From Micromonospora ureilytica (GTDB lineage: Bacteria; Actinomycetota; Actinomycetes; Mycobacteriales; Micromonosporaceae): 64,000 nucleotides of DNA. Positions 52,640 to 61,542 of the stretch are shown one piece after another (the first letter of the stretch is position 1; each line of letters opens with the position of its first letter). The translations under genes and the position numbers were made by a program. Where the stretch lies: assembly GCF_015751765.1 (NCBI RefSeq), contig NZ_JADOTX010000001.1, positions 1,860,001-1,924,000 of the forward strand. Direction: 5' to 3'. Below the pieces are notes generated by a model. That model was not told where the DNA came from. It saw nothing but the letters and a program-made list of their open reading frames with translations, and did not search any database.

Positions 52640-53787
52640 GCGCCGAGGTGGTGCTGCCCGGTGGACGGCGGCACCAGCTCGGCGGGAGTGGCGGTTTCGT
52701 CCGACCGGAGGCGCCGCTGAACAGCCGGATCGCGTACGCCGCCGCGCACGTGGTCGCCGACCCGGGCGCGGAGAACGTACCGGGTGCCCGGGCGGCGGTG
52801 GACTGGGACACCACCCTCGCCTTCCGGCGGCACCTCTGGTCGTACGGGCTGGGCGTCGCCGAGGCGATGGACACCGCCCAGCGGGGGATGGGGCTGGACT
52901 ATCCGGCCACCCGGGAGCTGATCCGCCGTAGCGCCGCCGAGGCTCGCGCGGTCGGTGGGCGGATCGTCGCCGGGGTCGGCACCGACCAGCTGCCGGTCGG
53001 CCCGGCAACCCTGGCGGCGGTCACCGCCGCGTACGCCGAGCAGCTCGACGACGTCCGCGCGGCCGGCGCCCGACCGGTCCTGATGTGCAGCCGGCACCTC
53101 GCCGCCGCCGCGCGCGGCCCGGAGGACTACCTGCGGGTGTACGACGAGCTGCTGAGCGCCGCCGACGAACCGGTGGTGCTGCACTGGCTGGGTCCGATGT
53201 TCGACCCGGCGTTGACCGGTTACTGGGGTGCTGTCGACCTGGACCTGGCCGCCGACACGGTCATCGAGCTGATCAAGACCCACCAGTCCAGGGTGGACGG
53301 CATCAAGGTGTCGCTGCTGGACGCCGATCGGGAGATCGCGTTGCGCCGCCGTCTGCCGGCCGGGGTACGTCTCTACACAGGTGACGACTTCCACTACCCG
53401 GAGCTGATCCGGGGTGACGAGGTGGGCCACTCCGACGCGCTGCTCGGGGTGTTCGCGGCAATCGCGCCGGCCGCCGCCGCCGCGCTGGCCGCCCTCGACC
53501 GGGGGGACCTGACGGCGTACAACGAGATCTTCGCGCCGACCGTGCCGCTGGCCCGGCACCTGTTCGCGGCGCCGACCTGGCACTACAAGACGGGGATCGT
53601 GTTCCTGGCCTGGTTGGCCGGGCACCAGGACCACTTCACGATGGTCGGTGGCGCGCAGTCCGGCCGGTCCCCGGCGCACCTGGCCACCCTGCTCACCCTG
53701 GCCGACGCGGCCGGGCTGCTGCCCGACGCCGACCTGGCCGCCGCCCGCGCCCGAGCCTTTTTCACGGTGGCGGGGGTGCAGCAATGA
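52636..53787 (+). CDS. DUF993 (dihydrodipicolinate synthase-like aldolase superfamily)
   Basis: 383 aa. TIM-barrel protein; VDGIKVSLLDADRE resembles the GIKEAS segment that holds the Schiff-base Lys of DHDPS/NAL aldolases, and VRLYTGDDFHYPELI follows. This suggests a class I aldolase that cleaves an oxidised sugar acid, although no member is known to me with a proven reaction. Coupled by ATGA overlaps to genes on both sides. Confidence 0.85.
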   Translation: MSAEVVLPGGRRHQLGGSGGFVRPEAPLNSRIAYAAAHVVADPGAENVPGARAAVDWDTTLAFRRHLWSYGLGVAEAMDTAQRGMGLDYPATRELIRRSAAEARAVGGRIVAGVGTDQLPVGPATLAAVTAAYAEQLDDVRAAGARPVLMCSRHLAAAARGPEDYLRVYDELLSAADEPVVLHWLGPMFDPALTGYWGAVDLDLAADTVIELIKTHQSRVDGIKVSLLDADREIALRRRLPAGVRLYTGDDFHYPELIRGDEVGHSDALLGVFAAIAPAAAAALAALDRGDLTAYNEIFAPTVPLARHLFAAPTWHYKTGIVFLAWLAGHQDHFTMVGGAQSGRSPAHLATLLTLADAAGLLPDADLAAARARAFFTVAGVQQ

Positions 53788-54587
53788 GTCTCGCGCGTTT
53801 CTCGTTCAACCAGGCCACCGCCCAGCGTTGGCCGCTGCCCGACGTGGTGGCCGGCTGTGTGGCGGCCGGTGTGCCGGGCATCGGCCTGTGGAGGGAGCCG
53901 GTCGCCGAGTACGGGTTGGCCCGTTCGGCGAAACTGGTCCGCGACGCGGGCCTCGCGGTCACGTCGCTGTGCCGGGGCGGGTTCTTCTCCGCCGACGGCT
54001 GGCGCGCGGAGAACCTGCGGGCCATCGAGGAGGCCGCCGCCCTCGGGGCCCCGGAGCTGGTGCTGGTGTCCGGTGGTTTGGCGGCCGGCAGCCGGGACGT
54101 CGACGGCGCCCGGCGTCGGGTCGCCGACGCGATCGGCGAGCTGGCCCCGCACGCCGAGGCCGCCGGGGTACGGCTGGCCATCGAGCCGCTGCACCCGATG
54201 TTCGCCGCCGACCGGTGCGTGATCGCCACCCTCGGCCAGGCGCTGGACATCGCCGAGCGGTTCGACCCGGCGGTGGTCGGCGTGGTCGTGGACGCGTACC
54301 ACGTCTGGTGGGACGACACGGTGTACGCGCAGATCGCGCGGGCCGCCGCCCGGATCGCCGCGTTCCAGGTCTGCGACTGGGTGACCCCGCTGCCGGAGGG
54401 GGTGCTGCTCGGCCGGGCGCTGCCCGGCGACGGGTGCATCGAGCTGCGTCGGCTGCGCGAGGCGGTCGACGCGGCCGGTTACGTGGGACCGATCGAGGTG
54501 GAGGTCTTCTCCGCCGAGGTGTGGGCGCGTCCGGGCGCGGAGGTGCTCGACGCGGCGATCGCCGGCTACCTGCGCCACGTTGTCTGA
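53784..54587 (+). CDS. Sugar phosphate isomerase/epimerase (xylose isomerase-like TIM barrel)
   Basis: 267 aa. AP-endonuclease-2-type barrel: GVPGIGLWREPVAEYGL, LAIEPLHPMFAADRCVIATLGQALDIAE (metal Glu), VVVDAYHVWWD (metal Asp/His), and IEVEVFSAEVW (last Glu). Expected to isomerise or epimerise a keto sugar. ATGA overlap with DUF993. Confidence 0.87.
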   Translation: MSLARFSFNQATAQRWPLPDVVAGCVAAGVPGIGLWREPVAEYGLARSAKLVRDAGLAVTSLCRGGFFSADGWRAENLRAIEEAAALGAPELVLVSGGLAAGSRDVDGARRRVADAIGELAPHAEAAGVRLAIEPLHPMFAADRCVIATLGQALDIAERFDPAVVGVVVDAYHVWWDDTVYAQIARAAARIAAFQVCDWVTPLPEGVLLGRALPGDGCIELRRLREAVDAAGYVGPIEVEVFSAEVWARPGAEVLDAAIAGYLRHVV

Positions 54588-55731
54588 CATCCCCGAACGG
54601 CGGTGGCCGGCGGCGGTCGGCGCCTGGCTGGGCATCGGCACCGCGCCCGCCACGCTTGTGCTCGGCGCGGCGATGGCCGCCCGGCACGGCGGCGCGGTGC
54701 CGGTGGCCGGGCTGCTGGTCGGCGGGACGCTGATGGCGGCGCTGCTCTGGGGGCAGGGCCGGATCGGGCTGCGCCGGCCCCTCGGCGACGGCGGGACGTT
54801 GACCGCTGTGCTGCCCGCATACCTGGGGGACACCTCGCGCCTTCTGCTGGCGGCGGTGCTGGCCGTCTCGATGGTCGGTTGGAACGGGTTCAACGTCGGG
54901 CTCGGCGGGGCCTCCCTGGCCGCGCTGACCCACCTGCCGGGCTGGGCCGGGCCGGCGTTGCTGGAGGTGGCGGTCCTCGCCGTCTCGTGGGGGCCGGCCC
55001 GGCTCGGCAACCGGGTCGCGGTGATCACCACGCTCAGCGCGGTGGTGCTGGTCGGCTGGTGCCTGACGGTGCTGCCGCCACCCGGTGCGCCGGTCCGCCT
55101 GGCCGCCGGTGGGCTCGCCGACGCCGGCGCGCTGATCGGGTACGCGGCCGTGTTCGCGCTGCGCGCACCGGACTTCAGCGTGGGCCTCGCCCGGCGGCGG
55201 GACCTGGCCTGGTGCGTGGGACTGCTGATCGGGCCGGCACTGCTCGGGGTGCTCGCCGGTGCCGGCCTGTGGCTGCGCACCGGCTCGGCCGACGTGGTCG
55301 CGTTGCTCGCCGCCGGTTCGGGGCTGGCCGCGTACGCGAATCTGTTCGTCGCGGTGGCGGTCTTCGCGGCGGCGCTGACCACCACGTACTCCGGCTCCCT
55401 GGCGTTGCGTGGCCTGGCGCCCCGGATGCCGGCGCGGGCGGCGATGCTGCTCGTCGCGGTGCTCGGCGGGGTGCTGGCGGTGGCGCGGTTCGACCGCCTG
55501 GTGCTGCCCTGGCTGACCCTGCTGGCCGCCGCGTTGCCGGTGCTTGTGGTGCCGATGGCCGTGGAGGCCGCGGCCCGTCGGCGCGGTCGCGCCCCGCGGA
55601 CCGTACCCGCCTGGTGCTGGGTGCCGCCGGCGCTGCTCGCGGTGGCCTGCACCCTCGCCGGGGTCGGCGTCGCCCCGCTGCTCGGGCTGGCCCTGGCCGG
55701 GGTGTGCACTGTGCTCTGGCGGCGTTGCTGA
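54580..55731 (+). CDS. NCS1/cytosine-permease-like transporter
   Basis: 383 aa, about 11-12 membrane helices, starting at TTG 54580 inside the preceding gene. N-terminal AAVGAWLGIGTAPATLVLGAAMA, then GWNGFNVGLGGASL and APDFSVGLARRRDL recall nucleobase:cation symporters (CodB/CytX types). It gives the operon a second uptake system next to the ABC transporter. The last 25 codons recur as a remnant at 56743-56838. Confidence 0.72.
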   Translation: MSDIPERRWPAAVGAWLGIGTAPATLVLGAAMAARHGGAVPVAGLLVGGTLMAALLWGQGRIGLRRPLGDGGTLTAVLPAYLGDTSRLLLAAVLAVSMVGWNGFNVGLGGASLAALTHLPGWAGPALLEVAVLAVSWGPARLGNRVAVITTLSAVVLVGWCLTVLPPPGAPVRLAAGGLADAGALIGYAAVFALRAPDFSVGLARRRDLAWCVGLLIGPALLGVLAGAGLWLRTGSADVVALLAAGSGLAAYANLFVAVAVFAAALTTTYSGSLALRGLAPRMPARAAMLLVAVLGGVLAVARFDRLVLPWLTLLAAALPVLVVPMAVEAAARRRGRAPRTVPAWCWVPPALLAVACTLAGVGVAPLLGLALAGVCTVLWRRC

Positions 55732-55749
55732 GCCGACCTGATTCGGCGT

Positions 55750-56022
55750 CTAGCGCTGGGTCACCTCAATGACGATCACCGTGACGTTGTCGTGTCCGCC
55801 CTGGTCGACTGCCATGGCGACGAGCTGGTCAGCAACCTTTCCGGGACTCTCGTTGGAGACGAGCGCGGCCCGGATCTGCTCGTGGGGCACATAGGAACTC
55901 AGACCGTCCGAGCACAACAGGACTCGGTCGCCGGGATGGAGCTGGAGAGGCGTCAGGTCGGGCGATCGGCCGTCGTTGCGGCCATCGAAAAAGCGGGCCA
56001 GCTTCTCGCCCAGATTCGGCAC
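55750..56022 (-). pseudogene. C-terminal fragment of a PP2C-type Ser/Thr phosphatase
   Basis: The frame reads PNLGEKLARFFDGRND, GDRVLLCSDGLSSYV (metal-binding Asp of PP2C) and GGHDNVTVIVIEV (C-terminal GxxDN motif). Only about 90-110 residues are left of a domain of about 240; the N-terminal metal and catalytic motifs are missing. The frame is open further upstream but has no PP2C N-terminus there. Probably a decayed gene. Confidence 0.75.
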
Positions 56023-56140
56023 CGTGCCAGCGTCGGCGACGAGGTGTCCGTAGGGCGACAGTGATCCGATATTGAACTCGCATTTAGGACTAACGCTGCT
56101 AAGTTCGGCGAAGTAGCCCAGTAGGTGAAGAGGGGGCCGG

Positions 56141-56668
56141 ATGGGACGCGGATGGGTCGAACGTGGCTACCAGGCCCGGTGCCTGGACATCAGCATCGAT
56201 CGCTCCTTCGAGGAATTCCGGCGGCAGTACGAGCAGGCCGTCCCGGCCTACGACGCGGCGGCGTTCAATGCGCTGGTGGCCCGCAACGCACCCTGGGACG
56301 ACGTCCTCGCCCTCATGCGCGACTGCGCGCCGCACGCCTTCCTCATCTACTGGAGCAGCGGTGACCTGCGACCGATGATGAACCTCGCGGGTGACCCCAG
56401 GCACTGCGTCGAATACCTGATGGGCAACCACACCACGGCTGAGCGGATGTTCCGCCACGACCCGGCGGTGATGCTGTACGCGCCACTGCGCACGTTGATC
56501 AGCGACGGACCCGACGGTGGAGCACGGTTCGTCATCGAGCAACCCAGCCATGCGTTCGGCTCGTTGGGGGTGGACGCCATCCACGAGGTGGGTCTGGAAC
56601 TCGACCGTGAGGTCGCCGCCCTCCTGACGCACCTCGAGGTGCCCGTGCCGGCGGGTCTGTCCGACTAG
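56141..56668 (+). CDS. DUF302 domain protein
   Basis: 175 aa, cytoplasmic. DUF302 marks are YLMGNHTTAERMFRHDPAVMLYAPLRTLI and ARFVIEQPSHAFGSLG; ends with an amphipathic helix. GAGGGGG precedes ATG 56141. It sits between two copies of the permease 3' end, so it may have arrived with a rearrangement. Function unknown. Confidence 0.82.
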   Translation: MGRGWVERGYQARCLDISIDRSFEEFRRQYEQAVPAYDAAAFNALVARNAPWDDVLALMRDCAPHAFLIYWSSGDLRPMMNLAGDPRHCVEYLMGNHTTAERMFRHDPAVMLYAPLRTLISDGPDGGARFVIEQPSHAFGSLGVDAIHEVGLELDREVAALLTHLEVPVPAGLSD

Positions 56669-56742
56669 GGCAGCGTTCGGTTCGAGGCCACCCTGACCGC
56701 GCCTGACCGGCCGTCGAGTGACGGGGCATGGGTGTTGCTCGA

Positions 56743-56838
56743 TCCTGCCTCGGCGCGGTCGGCGTCGCGCCGCCGCTCGGGCTGGCCCTGGCCGGGGTGT
56801 ACGCCCTGCTCTGGCACCGTCTGGAAAAAGTGATCTAG
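56743..56838 (+). pseudogene. Remnant of a second permease 3' end
   Basis: Translates as CLGAVGVAPPLGLALAGVYALLWHRLEKVI then TAG, close to the permease end TLAGVGVAPLLGLALAGVCTVLWRRC (55670-55731). A 26-bp run from GCTCGGGCTGGCCCTGG onward is identical. No start or upstream homology remains. The rest of 56669-56993 holds no gene; it is the promoter and leader area of the subtilase. Confidence 0.7.
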
Positions 56839-56923
56839 GCGCGGCCGGCGGAACGTGATCTTATACGCACCGGCGATCCGTAACACCGTGCAAACCAACG
56901 ATTAACCGTCGGCGGCTTAGGTG

Positions 56924-56937
56924 GGGGAGCGCTCCCA
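56924..56937. promoter_or_regulatory. CebR-like LacI-family box
   Basis: GGGGAGCGCTCCCA differs by one base from TGGGAGCGCTCCCA, the box bound by CebR-type sugar repressors in streptomycetes. The central 12 bp are a perfect palindrome. It lies 57 bp before the subtilase start. Downstream, GCTCC-ACAAG-GGAGC (about 56964-56978) repeats the same half-sequences as a leader hairpin. Confidence 0.5.
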
Positions 56938-56993
56938 TGAGCGGGTCGCGATCGATTGCAAAGCTCCACAAGGGAGCAACCGAAAGGAGCCTC

Positions 56994-59900
56994 GTGGCTA
57001 CAGGCACGAGCGGCAACAGGCTGCGAAGACTGGCGATACCTACGCTTGTCGTCGCCCTGATCACCGGTACCACCGGTGTCGCGGGAACGGCGTCGGCCGC
57101 ACCCGCAGGTTCACCCGGCAGCGGCGCCGGCTACTTCACCACCGGGTCCGACCAGAAGGTCACCCTGACCGACGGGGCCGACCGCCGACCCGGTGGCAAC
57201 CGTGCGGCCACGCCGAAGGCAGCCGTCGACGCGACCGGCTCCGGCATGTACGTCGTCGAGCTGGCCGAGGACCCGTTGACCACGTACGCCGGTGGTGTGT
57301 CCGGGTTGGCCCGGACCCGCCCGGCGGCGGGCAACCGGCTGGACGTGACGTCGGCGCCGTCGCAGGCGTACCGCCGGCACCTCGACGCGCAGCGAGCCGC
57401 TGTCGCCGCCGCAGCCGGGGTCACTGTCAACGCGGTCTACACCAACGCCTTCAACGGATTCTCCGCGAAGCTGACCGCCCAGCAGGCGACCACGTTGCGG
57501 GCCGACAAGCGGGTCCGCGCCGTCACCGCCTCGCGGGCCCTCGGCACCCCGACGCCTCCGCCCACCGCGACCCCGCCCGCCGCGGCACCGGCCACCCCGC
57601 CCGCCGCCGCTTCCGGCGAGGGGGACAAGCCAGCGGCGACGGGTCTCGCCGGCCGGCCGGCCAAGCCCGGCCCCGGCACGGGCGCGGGCATGGTGATCGG
57701 CGTCCTGGACACCGGCATCTGGCCGGAGAGCGCGTCGTTCGCCAAGAAGATGCCTGCACCCGCGACCTGGCGCGGCACCTGCCAGACCGGCGTCGCCTTC
57801 GTGGCCGAGCACTGCAACGGCAAGATCGTTGGCGCCCGCTACTTCGCCGACTCGTGGCTCGCCGACGGTGGCTCGGTGCCCGAGGGTGAGTTCCTGTCCC
57901 CCCGCGACGCGTCCGGGCACGGTACCCACACCGCGTCCACCGCGGCCGGTCTGCCGATCTCGAACGTCACGATCGACGGTCGCCGTTTCGGCCCCGTCTC
58001 CGGCGTGGCCCCGGACGCCCAGATCGCCGTCTACAAGGTGCTCTGGGGTGGCATGGGCTACGACGCCGACATCATCGCCGGCATCGACGCGGCAGTCGCC
58101 GACGGCGTGCAGGTGATCAACTTCTCGATCGGCTCGCAGCTCGGCGACTGGGAGGCCAACACCCCCATCGGCATCGCCTTCCTCAACGCCACCCTGTCCG
58201 GGGTGTTCGTGGCGGCGTCGGCGGGCAACACCGGCATCGTGAGCGGGGCCATCAGCAACGCGGCACCCTGGGTGACCACTGTCGGCGCGGCGGTGACGAA
58301 CCTCGACGAGGCGACCATCAAGCTCGGCGACGGCACGAAGCTGGTCGGCGGCTCACTGGACGCGTTGCCCGGTGGCGACGCACTGCCGATGGTCTTCGGC
58401 GACCAGGCCGGATCTCCGGACTTGGGCGCGGTGTACTGCGAGCCGGGCAGCCTCGACGCTGCCAAGATCAAGGGCAAGGTGGTTGCCTGCGCGCTGTCCG
58501 ACACCTTCGCGTCCGCCGCCGAGGTGAAGGAGAAGGGCGGGGCTGCGATGGTGCTGTTCGACCCGGTCGGCAACTACCGGGTCAACTCCATCTACAACTT
58601 CCCGGTGGTCTACCTGCCCACCGAGAAGCAGGCCGGCACGTTGTTCAACTACCTGATGCGCCACCCCACCGACGCCAAGGCGTCCGTGCGCACCGGCGGT
58701 GACGGTTCCAGCGTCCCCGGCGTACCCAGCGTGGCCGACTTCTCTTCCACCGGCCCGGACAAGGTGACCTTGGGCGTTTTCAAGCCCGACCTGGTCGCGC
58801 CGGGGTCGGACATCATCGCCGCGGTTTCACCAGCGGGCAACTTCGGGCGGCAGTACGACGCGTACTCGGGCACCTCGATGGCGTCGCCGTACGTGGCCGG
58901 CGCGGCAGCGATCCTGCATGCCACGCACCCGGACTGGTCGCCGGGCAGGATCGCCTCGGCGCTGCGCACCACCGCCACCGACACCGTTGGCACCAGCAGT
59001 CCCCTGGACCAGGGCAGCGGCTTCATAAACCTGGCCGGGGCCACCGACCCGGGACTGGTCATCGAGCCGACGGCGGCGGAACTGGTCGCCTTCAGCGAGA
59101 CGGCCGAGCCCGACGGCAAGGAACTCAACCTGCCGGCCATCTCACTGCGAGAGTACGACGGCACCCGGCCGGTGACCCTCACCCGCACCCTGACCAACGT
59201 GGGCACGGCGCGGGAAACGTACCGTTCGTCGGTGTCCGGCCTGACCGGCATGAAGGTCACCGTGTCACCCGCGTCGGTGACGTTGGCGCCCGGCAAGTCC
59301 GCGACGGTCACCATTACCGTGCGTCGCGGCAGCGCCCCCTGGGACCGGTACGTGACCGGGTCGATCACCTGGCACGGCAGGACCCACACCGCCCGGATTC
59401 CGGTCGCTGCGCGTCCGTGGGGGATCGCTGCCCGGCCGTACGCCGACGACGGCGAGGAGTTCGCCCGGATGACCAACGGTGCGTTCGGCCAGGTCCAGCC
59501 GGGCTTCACCGGGCCGCTCGCCGGTCGCAGCACCGGGTACACGCCGATGCAGCGGGAGTCGTACTCGATTCCGGCCGGCGTCTACGGCGGGGTGTTCGAC
59601 CCGAAGGCATCCGGCGTGAAGAAGGTTGACTTCACCGTGCCGGCGAACACTGCCGGCATCATCGTCGAAGCCAACACTGACGACCCGAACACGAACCTTG
59701 ATCTCTACCTGTACAAGGGCGACACCCTGATCTACAGCAGTGACAGGTTCTGGACCAGCGCGGAGCAGGCGTACAAGTTCCTGCCCGAGCCGGGGCGCTA
59801 CACCGCCTACGTCTTCGCGCAGGTGCCCGGTGGCCCGGTGGTCGATGTCGACCTGGGCTACGCCATCGTCGGCCGTAACGCCAAGTATGCGGGTGCCACG

Positions 59901-60065
59901 CTGACGCTGCCCTCCACGGCGGAGCGCAATCAGGGCTTCAACTTCACGCTGAAGCCGAAGAAGCCGCTGGCCGAGGGCGACTTCTGGGCGTACACCGAGT
60001 ACAGCACCAACGGCACGGTGGTCCCCGGCAACCTCGTCTACACCCAACAGAGTTCCTGGCAGTAA
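56994..60065 (+). CDS. Secreted S8 subtilase with PA and Fn3-like domains
   Basis: 1023 aa from GTG 56994, chosen for AAGGAG 4 nt upstream and a clean signal peptide (LVVALITGTTGVAGTASAA). I9-type pro-domain, then a Pro/Thr linker (GTPTPPPTATPPAAAPATPP), then the catalytic domain: Asp in VIGVLDTGIWPES, His in SGHGTHTAS, Ser in YSGTSMASPYVAG. A PA domain is inserted (KGKVVACALSDTFASAAEV). Fn3-like TLTRTLTNVGTARETY follows, then a pre-peptidase-like C-terminal domain (DPNTNLDLYLYKGDTLIYSS). Plant-type subtilase layout. Convergent with a serpin. Confidence 0.92.
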   Translation: MATGTSGNRLRRLAIPTLVVALITGTTGVAGTASAAPAGSPGSGAGYFTTGSDQKVTLTDGADRRPGGNRAATPKAAVDATGSGMYVVELAEDPLTTYAGGVSGLARTRPAAGNRLDVTSAPSQAYRRHLDAQRAAVAAAAGVTVNAVYTNAFNGFSAKLTAQQATTLRADKRVRAVTASRALGTPTPPPTATPPAAAPATPPAAASGEGDKPAATGLAGRPAKPGPGTGAGMVIGVLDTGIWPESASFAKKMPAPATWRGTCQTGVAFVAEHCNGKIVGARYFADSWLADGGSVPEGEFLSPRDASGHGTHTASTAAGLPISNVTIDGRRFGPVSGVAPDAQIAVYKVLWGGMGYDADIIAGIDAAVADGVQVINFSIGSQLGDWEANTPIGIAFLNATLSGVFVAASAGNTGIVSGAISNAAPWVTTVGAAVTNLDEATIKLGDGTKLVGGSLDALPGGDALPMVFGDQAGSPDLGAVYCEPGSLDAAKIKGKVVACALSDTFASAAEVKEKGGAAMVLFDPVGNYRVNSIYNFPVVYLPTEKQAGTLFNYLMRHPTDAKASVRTGGDGSSVPGVPSVADFSSTGPDKVTLGVFKPDLVAPGSDIIAAVSPAGNFGRQYDAYSGTSMASPYVAGAAAILHATHPDWSPGRIASALRTTATDTVGTSSPLDQGSGFINLAGATDPGLVIEPTAAELVAFSETAEPDGKELNLPAISLREYDGTRPVTLTRTLTNVGTARETYRSSVSGLTGMKVTVSPASVTLAPGKSATVTITVRRGSAPWDRYVTGSITWHGRTHTARIPVAARPWGIAARPYADDGEEFARMTNGAFGQVQPGFTGPLAGRSTGYTPMQRESYSIPAGVYGGVFDPKASGVKKVDFTVPANTAGIIVEANTDDPNTNLDLYLYKGDTLIYSSDRFWTSAEQAYKFLPEPGRYTAYVFAQVPGGPVVDVDLGYAIVGRNAKYAGATLTLPSTAERNQGFNFTLKPKKPLAEGDFWAYTEYSTNGTVVPGNLVYTQQSSWQ

Positions 60066-60073
60066 CCGTTCAG

Positions 60074-60115
60074 CCGGGTGTGGGGCGGTGCCGATGTGCA
60101 CCGCCCCACGCCCGG
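60074..60115. terminator. Bidirectional hairpin terminator
   Basis: 18-bp stem CCGGGTGTGGGGCGGTGC with one G-T pair and a 6-nt loop, between the convergent subtilase and serpin stops. Confidence 0.8.
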
Positions 60116-60124
60116 AACCACCGG

Positions 60125-61417
60125 TCAGGCTGGGCCGTCGACCAGCGGGTCGTGGACCCGGCCGAGGAACAGCGGTACGCCGGTGAGCCGGTCGTGGATG
60201 ACGTACAGGAATGGCCGGTTGACGAAGAACCGCGGCCCTTGCGGGATCGACGGCGGTCGGACGATGACGGCCGACGCGGCCGCGGCCTCGGTACCCTTCT
60301 CGTCCACCGCGATGAACGTCTCGTGCACCACGTCGTCGATGCACAGGGCCGGCTCGGTGCTCATGCCGGTGAAGTCGGCCTGTGACGTGAATGCCGTGGG
60401 CATGCCGAGGCTGCCCAGCGCGGCACCCAGCTCGGCCGGCAGGCGGAACGTCCACCGGGGCAGGCGCAGTTCGACGTCGGTGATCTGGAACCCGGTTAGC
60501 AGCGCGCCCAGCCAGGTCGCATCGAGGTTGGCCTCGACCGTGGCGAGCTCGCCCCGGGTCGGCATGACGATGGCCATGGCAAGCCCGTCGCCCGCGTACG
60601 GCACGTCGACTGCGCGCCACCCGTCCCCCTCCAGGTAGCCCATCCTGTCGAACGGCCCGCGCATGATCGGGACGTCGACAACGGCCCCGTCATCCCTGGT
60701 GAACGGCCCCGGCGCCGTGGCCGTCGCGGTGAACGGGTACTTCCAGGCCGCCCTGAGGTAGATCGTGTTGGTCAGCATCAGGCTGGTGTCGGGGCCCACG
60801 GCGTCGGACTGCAACAGCTCCGGGATCTTCGCGTTGGTCCGATCGGACACCCAGGTGTTGATCTCCTGGCGGGCCACCTCCGGCGCGCCGCGGAAGTCGA
60901 CCGGCTGCGGCGCGGCACCGTAGTAGCCGGTCAGGGCGTCCCGGAACCCGGGTCGCAGGACCAGGTCGAGTCGTGTCCACAGCGCGTTGGCCGTGGTCAG
61001 CAGAGGCTGCTTGATCCCGTCACCGTCCTGGTACCGGCCGGCGAGCGTCCTTTCGACCGTGTTGAACCCGCTGTCGAGCGCGCTGGGGCGTGGATGCGGC
61101 GCGTGGAGCACCGCGTCCATCTCGTCCGCCGTGGTCGAGCCGGCGCCCGCCCTGGTCATCGCGAGCGCGAGCCCAACCGAGTACGGTGCGCACACCACGT
61201 TGCTGCCTGTCCGGGCCGACGCCAGCGTCCGGTAGAGGTCGGCCGTGAAGCCGCGAACGGCAGTAGCGGCGGCCTGCAACGTGGCTGGGTCGGGTGGTAC
61301 GCGGCCCGCCTGGGTTGAGGTGGACGACGGGCCGAGCCAGCGGGAGTCACCTGGGACGGCGGTAAGGGCAGCGGCCGCAAGCGGCACCGCCCGCAGGACC
61401 GATCGACGCGAGACCAT
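60125..61417 (-). CDS. Secreted serpin (serine protease inhibitor)
   Basis: 430 aa. A Tat-like signal (SRRSVLRAVPLAAAALTA) precedes a full serpin: NVVCAPYSVGLALAMTRAGAGSTTADEM, INTWVSDRTNAKIPELL, LMLTNTIYLRAAWKYPF, and FFVNRPFLYVIHDRLTGVPLFLGRVHDP. The hinge DEKGTEAAAASAV is of the inhibitory type (small residues at P12-P9). Aligned on alpha-1-antitrypsin (IPM-SIPP), the scissile area reads VRPP-SIPQ, so P1 would be Pro and P3 Arg. Convergent with a subtilase that could be its target or the self-protease it restrains. Confidence 0.92.
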   Translation of the reverse strand: MVSRRSVLRAVPLAAAALTAVPGDSRWLGPSSTSTQAGRVPPDPATLQAAATAVRGFTADLYRTLASARTGSNVVCAPYSVGLALAMTRAGAGSTTADEMDAVLHAPHPRPSALDSGFNTVERTLAGRYQDGDGIKQPLLTTANALWTRLDLVLRPGFRDALTGYYGAAPQPVDFRGAPEVARQEINTWVSDRTNAKIPELLQSDAVGPDTSLMLTNTIYLRAAWKYPFTATATAPGPFTRDDGAVVDVPIMRGPFDRMGYLEGDGWRAVDVPYAGDGLAMAIVMPTRGELATVEANLDATWLGALLTGFQITDVELRLPRWTFRLPAELGAALGSLGMPTAFTSQADFTGMSTEPALCIDDVVHETFIAVDEKGTEAAAASAVIVRPPSIPQGPRFFVNRPFLYVIHDRLTGVPLFLGRVHDPLVDGPA

Positions 61418-61542
61418 ATATCGACGGTAACCTATTCCTTGTCGTTCAGGAACTCGCCGGTCGAGATAACGCCTCCACTCAGGACCGTGCAGGCGTCCTC
61501 CGGATCGGCGGCGGCTGGGACGCGGCGCGCCCCGCCGAGCGG

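Noticed and set aside
56676..56700. GGTTCGA tRNA-like T-loop motif
   Set aside because: No acceptor, D or anticodon stems can be formed around it.
56940..56993. Possible ydaO or cyclic-di-GMP riboswitch in the subtilase leader
   Set aside because: The GCAAAG and GCAACCGAAAGG fragments are suggestive, but the order and pairing of the known consensus elements are not present.
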